Of a stretch of 64,000 nucleotides of DNA, positions 55,989 through 64,000 are shown in pieces. The notes below the pieces were generated by a model that worked only from the letters and a program-made list of their open reading frames with translations, did no database searches and was not told the DNA's origin. How positions within the stretch are numbered: position 1 is the first letter of the stretch; every line of letters starts with the position of its first letter. This DNA is from Anniella stebbinsi (taxonomy: Eukaryota > Chordata > Lepidosauria > Squamata > Anniellidae). The position numbers were made by a program, and so were the translations under genes. The stretch lies in contig JARDYH010000001.1 in the NCBI GenBank assembly GCA_029215795.1, forward strand, positions 184,953,654 to 185,017,653. Direction: 5' to 3'.

Positions 55989-57424
55989 TCTCCTCCAACC
56001 CAGCCGCCCTTTGTCAACAGAAGGGTTGCTCTTCCCTCCCTCCATTCTATCCCACTTTACTCAGCCAACATTCCAAGGCCCTCAGAGACAGACATCACAT
56101 TAGCTGGTCCAAAATAGGGCAGTGAAAATAGGGACTCATCAATATGAAGATAGTATGACAATGGTCTATCATCTGCACAGACTTCCAGTTCATTTCTGGA
56201 GAGAATTCCAAGTGCTGGTATTAACGTTCAAAGCCCTAAATGGCTTGGGCCAGGATGCCTGCCCTAAGATCATATTCTGAAGCCTTCTTCTGGGTGCCCT
56301 AATACAATGAAGTGAGGTCTATATGGCTAATAAAGGTCTTTTTAGGGGTCAAATCTTGGTTGAAGAGAGGGGGGGCTGAAATTGGTGAGCGCTCACCTGC
56401 TACAGCTCACCCCCCCCCTGAACTGGGCTGCACAAGCCCCCTGCTGAGCCCTCACAAGGCTCGTGAGCACCCAGTAGCCACCCACCCTAACTCTTCTGGC
56501 CCTTTCCCCCCGCTGGGTTAATGGTGGCTCTCATGAATGCAGAGGGGGGAGAAATGCACGATTTCCGAAGCCCCCCTGCACCAACAAGTGCCTTAAATGC
56601 CCTATTAATGCAACCTTTACCCTTGCATTAATGGGGCCTTTAAGGCCCCCCATTAGCACAGGGGGAGGGGAAATGCATGATTTCCAGAGGCTCTGGAAAG
56701 TGCTCATTTCCCCCCGCTGCATTAATGGCGGCCACCACTAACGAAGTGCGGGGGGGGAGGGCTGAAAGACAGGGTGGTCCCATGGGTGACTCGCGAGTGC
56801 TTGGGCACAGTCTGCACAGGGTCTGCAAAGGCTGGACATAGGGGTCTGCTGCCCTCGTGGACCCAGTTGGATGCTCGCACCATCCCTAGTTGCAGAATGC
56901 CCTCCCATGTGATCTTTTCAGCGCTAGTTGAAGAGCTTTTTATTCTCCCAGACATTTCAGTCTTTCAGTTTTTGCTGTTTTTAAAACTATTATTGTAACT
57001 TTAGATCTTTACAATGCTGTTGGTTTTATCCTGTTTTTTAAAACATTCTTGAAAATATTATATTATATTATATTATTCCACCCTTTCCCCTGTCCATGAA
57101 GACTCCAGTGCACAGGAAGCAATGCAAGATTTTGTCAGAGAAATGTCCATCCACCCTCCCTCATAGCATTATAAAGAAACAGCAGACTGACATAGTCTGA
57201 ACTTTCTCCTGAATTCTGATGAAACACCAGGTGGTTCTATGTAACTATCCTAAACCACCAAGACTTTTAACACAGCCATCTCCTCCAAATTTTGAAAAAG
57301 GTGAGAGTAGGTTCCATTGTGAGAGCGGACATTGGGAGAGTGAATTATACATACTATAATTATTGTAACACCAGAGCCATGATAACATGTGTTAATCACC
57401 ATATCGTAAATAGTAGTAATAATC

Positions 57425-57605
57425 TCTCCCAGCCAACTATTGTCCAATCAGCCTTTTGAATGTTTCTTCCAAATGTATAAATGCTGTCTATTGGATAAAG
57501 TTGAAGCCTGGGTAGATAACAACAATATTATTGGTGATTAACAAGCAGGCTTCCAATATGGGAAGTCAACTATAGATCAACGTTTTGTTCTAAGCCATCT
57601 GAGAG
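57425..57605 (+). mobile_element. LINE reverse transcriptase fragment cut by DIRS
   Basis: Translates, with frameshifts, to 'NYCPISLLNVSSKCI' and 'QAGFQYGKSTIDQ', resembling the reverse transcriptase of the I/Vingi-like LINE at 25.0 kb. The match stops where the DIRS terminal repeat begins (57,606), so the LINE was there first. Confidence 0.55.
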
Positions 57606-57610
57606 AAAAA

Positions 57611-57990
57611 ATGCAGGTTGCTTACCTGTACCCGTGGTTCTTCGAGTAGTCATCTGTGCAATCACACTTATGGGCTTGTGCCGGTGCTGAGCCCCATTCA
57701 GAAAACTTCTATAGCTAGGTTTTTTGGCGGGAACCCTCCCCCACCGTCCTACTGTGCATGCTCCGCTGGGTTCCCGCTTACCTCAGTTTCATTGAGACCG
57801 CCCAGCCTCACTACTAAGGTGATACCCAAAAAAGTGTCAATTAATAAAAATGGTTTGCATGCACAAACAAATTCTCTTGACATAATTGAAAACGGCGATG
57901 CTAAGAGGGGACGGTGGGTGGGTTGTGTGAATGCACAGATGACCACTCGAAGAACTACGGTTACAGGTAAGCAACCTGCATTTCTTCTTC
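57611..57990. repeat. DIRS terminal inverted repeats
   Basis: 'atgcaggttgcttacctgta' at 57,612 returns inverted at about 57,970-57,988 ('tacaggtaagcaacctgcat'). The match continues as 'cgagtagtcatctgtgca' and 'tgcacagatgaccactcg'. The arms of about 55 bases are close to exact and enclose about 270 bases. Confidence 0.8.
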
Positions 57991-58059
57991 GTGGTCTCTG
58001 TGCATCACACGTATGGGCGAATAACAAGCTTACTTACTGGAGGAGGGTAGGCTCGCTGA

Positions 58060-59649
58060 GTTAGTCACTGAAGAATAGTGAGAGCACAGCTCGACCGAAG
58101 TTACAGTCTTGTCTGGCTCTGACATCCAACTTGTAGTGGGTAATAAAAGTGGAAGCCTTGGACCAAGTGGCAGCTTTACACAATGGGAACTCCCCAACTT
58201 AAAGCAGTTGATGTAAACATTCGTCTAGCAGAGTGTGCTTTTAAAGCATCAGGAGAGTCTTTACCAGCTATCTGGTAGGCTAAAGAATCCAGCAAGACAA
58301 TCTTTGAGAGGAGACAGAGTGAACTTTAGTCTTTCCTCCATAACATATAAACAATTGTTGAGATTTCCTAAAGATTTGAGATCTAGACTTATAAAATGCT
58401 AGTGCCCTTCTGACATCCAAGGAATGCAACCTGGAACCCATTGGGTCTGAAGGGGACTGGAAAAACATAGGCAGAACAATATCCTGATTGATATGAAAAT
58501 CTGAAACCACTTTAGGAACAAAAGATGGACCAGGTTTTAAAACTACCTTATTCCAAAAAACTGGGTGTAAGGTGGGTCAACTAAAAGAGCACAAAGTTCT
58601 GATGCTCTTCTGGCAGAGGTAATTGCTACTAAAAAGACAACCTTAAATGTCAACAGCCTCATATCAATAGTTGCAAGCGGCTCAAAGGGTTTTGCCGTTA
58701 ATTCTGTCAACACGAGAGAAAGGCTCCATTGAGGGATAACTGGACGCACTGACGGGAGTGTGTTACAGAGACCTTTCAGAAATTGTTTTGATAAAGGATG
58801 TGCAAACACAGAAAAATTACTAACTAGGTCATGGCTGGCAGAAACGGCTGCTAAATAAACCTTAATCGACATAGGCTTCAGTCCCACATCGAAAAGCAAG
58901 TGAAGGAAACATAACACACTTTCAATTGGTCCCGACTTAGAGTCAAAACCATGGAGGTTTACAAATTGAGCAAAATTGTTCCACTTCCTACTGTAAGAGG
59001 CTCTAGTGGCGGCTTTCCTTGCCGCCTTTAGGATAGATGTCACCTCCCATGAAAGGTCTAGATCCTGCCATCTGGCCGGATTCGCCATGCTGTTAACTTG
59101 AGAGTTTTGAGGTCTGGGTGGCAGATTTTTCCCTGATTCTTGGAGATCAGGTTCGGTAGCAATGGCAACTGCCAAGCCTCGTTGTTGGCTAGTTTGAAGA
59201 GTGGAGCAAACCAGCCCTGTTGTGGCCACCAAGAGGCTATCAGAATAACATTCGTCTGTTCCCTGAACAATTTTGTCACTACTCTGGTGAGAAGAGGGAA
59301 TGGAGGAAACAGCTATGTCAGGACCGATTTCCAGCTTGTCCTCAACCAAGGATGTCCCTATCCCTGCTCTTGAGCAGAAAACTGTGCACACAGCATTGTC
59401 CTGAGTTGCAAAAAGATCTATGCTCAGTGTGCCCCAACGTGTAAAGAGCTTGCGAAGGACTATCGGAGACAGTTCCCACTTGTGGGTATCTCGAAAACTG
59501 CGACTGAGGTCGTCTGCTAGCAGGTTGTCTGTACCGGCAATATGGAGGGCTGACAAACGCATGCTCCTGGAATTGCCCAATGGAGAATCTCTAAGGTAAG
59601 TTGAAGAAGACATGGAGAACGGGTGCCTCCTTCTTTGTTCAGGTACCAA
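58060..59649 (-). pseudogene. DIRS tyrosine recombinase
   Basis: The frame 58,543-59,649 holds the N-terminal part ('KAARKAATRASYSRKWNNF', 'SVLCFLHLLFDVGLK') and the first catalytic Arg in 'AITSARRASELCAL'. Downstream, in shifted frames, come 'VVSDFHINQDIVLP' and a final 'ITHYKLD' (58,150) with the candidate catalytic Tyr. The HxxR block is not recognisable. Broken frame and missing residues make it inactive. Confidence 0.7.
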
Positions 59650-61091
59650 ACTACACTGGAATTGTCTGACAGAATTTGGAAATGATGACCCCTGAGGCTT
59701 GACTCAAAAGCACGCAGGGCCTTCTGTACTGCCAGGAGCTCCAACATGTTGATATGAAGGTTCAATTCTGGAACGGACCACCTCTCCTGGATCGTGAGAG
59801 AGTTGCAATGAGCTCCCCAACCTCTCGTAGAGGCGTCCGTAGTGAGACATCGCGTGGGACCTGGATTTACAAAGGGCATGCCTTGTAGAATATTGGAAGG
59901 ATTTGTCCACCAGCAGATTGAATGGCACAAGCACTGTGGGATGGTTAAGTAGACCTTTCGTGCATTCATCATATTGTCATAATTCTTGAGGAGAAATTGT
60001 TGCAATGGTCGCATATGGAGCCTTGCCCATCTGACCACATATACCAACGCTGCCATGAGGCCTAGAAGTTTTTCGATGACGAATGCTGACACCCGTGGTA
60101 GATCTAACAGCTGAAGTGCAAGATCGCGAATAACTAATGCTCGAGGCTCTGGAAGGAATGCTCTGCCGAGGATGGAATTCAGATGCACCCCGGTGAACTG
60201 AATCAATTGGGTTGGAGAAAATACTGACTTCTCTGTATTAATGTGCAGTCCCAAGGTTGTCAGGAGATGCTGTACTGTTTTCACATCATTGACTGCTTGA
60301 CTCTTGGTGTGAGACACAATGAGCCAGTTGTCTAAATATGGGTACAGTTCTACGCCCTGAATGGAAGGTGAGCACATATTGCTGACATACACTTGGTGAA
60401 CACTCTGGGTGCAGTCTTGAGACTGAATAGGAGTACTGAGAACTGAAAGATCTTGGTGCCTACAATGAAACGCAGATACTTTCGATGAGAAGGGTGAATG
60501 GCTATGTGAAAATAGGCATCCTTCAGGTCTATCAGCATGAACCACTGATTTTTTCTTAATAATGGGAGGATCATGGCTAGTGTGATCATATGGAATTTTT
60601 TGTTTAGAGCCCTTAGATCCATAATAGGTCGGAGTCCTCCATCTTTCTTCGGTACCATGAAGTAATGGGAATAAAATCCCATCCGTAAGTCCGCTGGATG
60701 TACTCGTGTGATGGCACCCTTTTGAAGTAGAGAACATGGCTGAATTCAGACAACACGTTAGTCAATTGACTAACTTTTAATCAACTCACAAGTGAGTTGT
60801 TTAACTCCGTTGTTTAAAACCGTGACTTAAACAACTGTGGGTTGGTTAACCGTTGTGTGGCTGAATTCGGACGACACATTGAATTAACCCACTGACAGTT
60901 GTTTAACTTAACACCCGTTGGTTAACGTGTCGTCTGAATTGAGCCCATGTCTCCTGAACATGCGCCTCCGAGGGTGGTGTAACCTTGGCGGTAACGGAGG
61001 GGGGAAGGGCCCCGAATTCTATTTTGTAACCTTCCTTGATGATATCCAAGACCCAATTGTCCGTAGTAATCATGGTCCAAGCCTGATACAA
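59517..61091 (-). pseudogene. DIRS reverse transcriptase and RNase H
   Basis: Blocks: 'LDIIKEGYKIEFGALPPSVT' (61,050), 'FYSHYFMVPKKDGGLRPIMD' (60,680), 'MLIDLKDAYFHIAIHPS' (first catalytic Asp), 'YLDNWLIVSH' and RNase H 'TTDASTRGWGAH' and 'ILSDNSSVVWYLN'. DIRS normally has YLDD; here it is YLDN, so a catalytic Asp is changed. A MITE (60,739-60,945) interrupts the frame between the first two blocks. Confidence 0.8.
60739..60945. mobile_element. MITE inside the DIRS reverse transcriptase
   Basis: The ends 'gctgaattcagacaacacgt' and 'acgtgtcgtctgaattgagc' are inverted, and CATG flanks both sides (60,735-60,738 and 60,946-60,949). Inside, a second 'gctgaattcggacgacaca' copy and self-complementary 'gtgggttggttaacc' sequence suggest a doubled unit. 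The DIRS frame on each side encodes adjacent parts of the enzyme, which fits a clean insertion. Superfamily not assigned. Confidence 0.75.
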
Positions 61092-61489
61092 ATTTCTGAG
61101 AATATTTCCAACCGTGGGGTACGAAGAAGAAGCGGAGAGTTGGAGTCAAAGACGTTGTCCTGTCTAATACGTTGTTGACGGAACCGGCCAGGTTGGAACT
61201 GTGTCCTCTGTTGAAAAGGAGGTTAAGAGGTTGGAGCTTGGTACTGTGGCAGGCGATCTTAAGGTTGCCTTTGCTGAAATGGTTGAGAACGGTACCACTT
61301 GCATGGACGAAAAGGCTGTGACGTAGGGGGGTTAAAACCCATCTTTCTGGCTGTAACTTCAGCCTTCTCAATAGTGTCCATAGCTGTGTCTGTGGAAGCA
61401 TTAAATAAGCCCTCCCCATCGAAGGGTAAATCTTCAATCCTAGAGCAAGTCTCCAGAGGGTGACCAGCGGAACGCAGCCAAGCATGTCG

Positions 61490-62884
61490 TCAAAGAGCCA
61501 CCATTCCAATCATGGCTTTGGAAGCACAATCTGTCTGGTGTCGCGACGTGGTAAGCTCTTGTCTAGAGAGGCAAATAGCCTCTGAGTGAAAAACACGGGC
61601 AAGTTCCCTTTGATCATCTGGTAGGTAAGCAACAAGAGATGACATCTTCTCCCACAAGAATAACTGATATCGAGCCATCATAGCTGGATAGTTGGTGACC
61701 TTTAAGGCTAAGGCTGAAGAGGAATAAATACTATGGCCCAGCATGTCCAATCTCCTGCCCTCCTTGTCAGTAGGAGCAGAGTGGGATTTGCTTGATTTTC
61801 CTTGCGCTGCCTCTACAATGACCAAGTTGGGTTTGGGGTGAACAAACAAAAAGGAAGCATCCTTATCTTGAATTTTGTATAAGGACTCAAACCGCTTGGA
61901 CGTGGGCATCACAGAGGAAGGAGCCTTCCAAGATTGTTGTGCAGTTTGCAACAAAGTTGGCAAATAGGGGACTGATACCGGTGTCGAGGATTTGTTATAC
62001 ATGACGTCAAAAACAGGATCCGCTAATTTCTCAACTGGCTGCTGAGGTTCAATCCCAAGAAACTGAGCCATTCGAAAGACCTGGTCTGTAAAATGGCTCC
62101 TATTGTCAGATGGAGAATCGCACTCAGCTGTGCCAACGATATTGTCCAGCGACGGTACCGACGGTGGTGCAGAGGATATGGATGATGAATCCGAAACGTA
62201 GTCGTCGACAGATTGAGGAGTAGAAGGTTGCTGCCGTGGTTGCTGTACTGTCAGTACCAATGAAGTTTGTGGAACTGAGACGGTAGCTATTGGTTGCTGC
62301 GGGATGTACGGTTGCGATAAAGTAGTTTGCCGAGGGTTGTGTCCTGGAGGCAGGCATGGTACCGATGGGCGATCCACTTCCAAAGCTGGATACCGATGGG
62401 ATGGCGAGGCACGTTGAAAGTAACGTGTTCCACGCAGTTCATGTTCGTAGTGACGGCAGTCGGTACTGTATCGGGAAACATATGAACGACCTGAGCGATC
62501 AGAGTATCTGTCCCAATTGCGGGACAGAGATCTTGAACGCGATCTGTAATGGCCAAATCTGGAGCCACATCTACTGTCCCGAGGAGAAACACCTCTAGAT
62601 CGGGTAGGGGGTTGTATCTCCGGAGCCAGTTGCTGTGGTGGCGAATCGAAAATTTCACCTTCCAATACCGAATGTGGTTGTGTTACCGGCGGGAGCACTT
62701 CTATTGGCGGTGGCGTCGGTGCATGGATCAACAAAGGCGAGGCTGGGATCGAAGATGTTGGTATCGAAGGCGGCGATGGAGGGATCAGTACCGAGGGAGT
62801 CGATACCAATGTCAGTACCAACGGCGTCGCAGGCCTCTCTAAATTCTTAGACTTTGTTTTCTTTTTCTGATGGGTAGTCTCCAA
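61490..62884 (-). pseudogene. DIRS gag-like protein, central part
   Basis: 464 codons, Pro/Ser-rich then Arg/Ser-rich ('YRSRSRSLSRNWDRYSDRSG'), then a more ordered region around 'FRMAQFLGIEPQQP' and 'YNKSSTPVSVPYLPTLL'. In another frame just downstream, 'RIEDLPFDGEG' (about 61,420) is a typical DIRS gag end. The N-terminal part lies past the LTR insertion. Confidence 0.7.
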
Positions 62885-62962
62885 ATGAGTTGTTTTAGAC
62901 TTTTTGGCAAGCTTCTAAGCCTTAGAAATGACCGAGGAGCGCCGTGACGACAGAGAGACAAC

Positions 62963-63741
62963 TGTAGATGAAGTTCCTCACTCCTCAGGAGCAGCAACGG
63001 GCTGAGGCATTGTGGAAACTTGAGGGGTATCCACTGCCTCTAGGGCTTTCTTCCACAGCAACGCCCTGGGACTGTCCGCCTGTCATGAGGCAGGCTGAAG
63101 AATCTTCCTCTGAGGAGGAAGAAGGGGCAGAAACTGCAGCTCCACCCCTTCCCCAGGACTTACCAGAGGAGGAGGAACAGCAGGCAGGGTCCTCAGAAGA
63201 GCCCCAGGAAAGCCACCCTCCCCCACCCCGTTTCTAATGAGGAGGACTCGGGGCCTGAAGGAGTTTGTCCAGTAACTCCCCAGCAAAGGCGGCTGCTCAA
63301 ACGGATGGAGAAGGCTAAGCCCACAAGGCGAAGTATGGGGCTGAGAAAGCGGAGCACAGCTGACGCAAGCCTTAGATGAGATTGCAAGGGAATTGCATGC
63401 AGCTGTGAGCAGGCTCAGGCAGAGTATATAGGGGGAGGCAGGCAGAGGCTGGGGTTCGTTGAGAACAACCGACGTTTTCGGCTCTTGACCTCCTCCGTGA
63501 TCTTGAATTAGAATCTGTGAACACCCTGCTGACTGCTGTTTTGGATCCTGGACTTCAGAAACCTGGTTTGACCTTCGGCTTAGATGACTGGACTGATGGA
63601 ATTAATGGCATGACCCTGGCAATTTGTAATTGGATTCACGAACTGTAAATAAACCCTTTTAAACAAGTAAGACCTGGCATTTCTCCCGGACATTTGTAGA
63701 TAAGGAAATTGGCTGGCTTCCTGGATTCTGTATCTTAAACA
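62963..63741 (+). mobile_element. Probable solo LTR inside the DIRS gag
   Basis: Begins TGTAGATG and ends TTAAACA (TG...CA), 779 bp. A TATA box 'gtatata' lies at 63,425 and AATAAA at 63,648-63,653, so it reads on the plus strand, opposite to the DIRS. The U3-like part has a short Glu-rich frame (62,968-63,237) that is not a known gene. No clear 4-6 bp target duplication is seen; the flanks 'acaac' and 'cgtca' differ. The ERV or gypsy class is unknown. Confidence 0.5.
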
Positions 63742-63936
63742 CGTCACCGCCCAATTTTGATGAGCCTGTCTGGAAAGGCTCATGCAATGGGAGCATGCTT
63801 CAACAATATGGGACTCCTCCAAACAGACTAAACACAAAGAATGGCCGTCCGTAAGAGGCAATTTGGCCTTACAACGGGTGTATTTCTTGAATCCCGCAGG
63901 CTGCGCCATAAGCAGCAACACTACCAATAAAGGCAA
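63742..63936 (-). pseudogene. DIRS gag-like N-terminal zinc-binding part
   Basis: Contains 'GHSLCLVCLEESHIVEACSH' and 'CMSLSRQAHQNWA', the Cys/His-rich start of DIRS gag-like proteins. Its frame is cut by the LTR at 63,741 and the rest of gag resumes left of 62,963. Confidence 0.7.
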
Positions 63937-64000
63937 CGACCGAAGTCGTACCTCAAACTATTCTAAATAACAAGAGAAACTTTTTTTAATATATTAAGAA

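Larger units (their letters stand above)
54870..57060 (+). mobile_element. Old L2 LINE, decayed and interrupted
   Basis: 'QYADDTELYFSM' (about 55,200) is the L2 catalytic block, followed by 'ALSLEAQVDSVVQSTFYQ' and 'YLDRGNLATDIYAPATS'. After microsatellites (55,539-55,601 and 55,893-55,988) the element continues with 'VLVLTFKALNGLGQ'-like sequence (56,205-56,255). An unclassified GC-rich segment (about 56,300-56,760) then interrupts it, before the L2-like 3' part near 56,940. It is much more diverged than the 4.2 kb copy. Confidence 0.65.
54243..64000 (-). other. COL4A1: COL4A1 intron 46 (to window edge)
   Basis: No further Gly-X-Y exon was seen to the right edge, so this intron is longer than 9.7 kb. 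It holds an old L2, microsatellites and a large DIRS element. Confidence 0.75.
57606..64000 (-). mobile_element. DIRS-type tyrosine-recombinase retrotransposon
   Basis: Runs right to left, with its beginning beyond the window. Order: gag-like ORF (about 63,940 to 61,490, interrupted), reverse transcriptase and RNase H (about 61,090 to 59,520), tyrosine recombinase (59,650 to 58,060), then terminal inverted repeats (57,611-57,990). DIRS elements integrate with a recombinase instead of an integrase or APE nuclease and show no target duplication. Frameshifts, a substituted reverse transcriptase catalytic residue and two insertions make it inactive. Confidence 0.85.

Noticed and set aside
55671..56117. 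Frames with long poly-Ser, poly-Phe/Leu or poly-Glu
   Set aside because: They are readings of the TTC/TCC microsatellite.

Overview
The window is nuclear DNA of an amniote, most likely a squamate reptile (lizard or snake). The host genes are vertebrate with human-like exon sizes. The repeats are what squamate genomes carry: CR1 and L2 LINEs, a tRNA-type SINE family, a DIRS-type tyrosine-recombinase retrotransposon, and many palindromic DNA-transposon derivatives (MITEs). The species cannot be named from sequence alone.

Layout. Positions 1-7.1 kb hold repeats downstream of LIG4. LIG4 (DNA ligase IV, minus strand, complete single coding exon) lies at 7,940-10,675. Its 5' intron reaches a GC-rich, CpG-rich head-to-head promoter at about 16.6-17.8 kb, shared with ABHD13 (plus strand). 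ABHD13 has one complete coding exon at 19,902-20,915 and a long 3' UTR. A LINE has inserted at the distal ABHD13 poly(A) signal and duplicated it. After a gene-poor stretch (26.9-30.6 kb) comes the 3' end of COL4A1 (collagen IV alpha-1, minus strand). Its last six exons (human numbering 47-52) lie at 54,242-54,144, 49,883-49,671, 40,631-40,454, 36,928-36,814, 33,725-33,553 and 31,862-31,781. They encode the end of the Gly-X-Y triple helix and the whole NC1 domain. The rest of COL4A1 lies beyond the right edge, and the intron upstream of exon 47 (over 9.7 kb) is filled with an old L2 and a DIRS element.

Gene roles. LIG4 seals DNA ends in non-homologous end joining. ABHD13 is a membrane-anchored alpha/beta hydrolase. 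COL4A1 is a basement-membrane collagen. They share a neighbourhood, not a pathway. In the human genome TNFSF13B, MYO16 and IRS2 lie between ABHD13 and COL4A1. Here the two genes are about 10 kb apart, end to end, in the same relative orientation.

Mobile elements. Main items: a nearly complete CR1-group LINE in LIG4 intron 1 (11.96-15.9 kb), a CR1 with ORF1 esterase and ORF2 in COL4A1 intron 48 (42.1-45.9 kb), a long open L2 ORF (4.2-5.7 kb) facing a second L2 copy, an I/Vingi-like LINE with a 17-bp target duplication (23.69-26.85 kb), and a DIRS element (57.6 kb to beyond the window) carrying a MITE and a probable solo LTR. There are also two 320-bp hAT-like MITEs with 8-bp target duplications and a three-copy MITE family with CTCTACAAG ends. 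The least explained part is 46.7-49.3 kb, an unclassified element with TATA-like motifs and short open frames. No new gene system is firmly shown.
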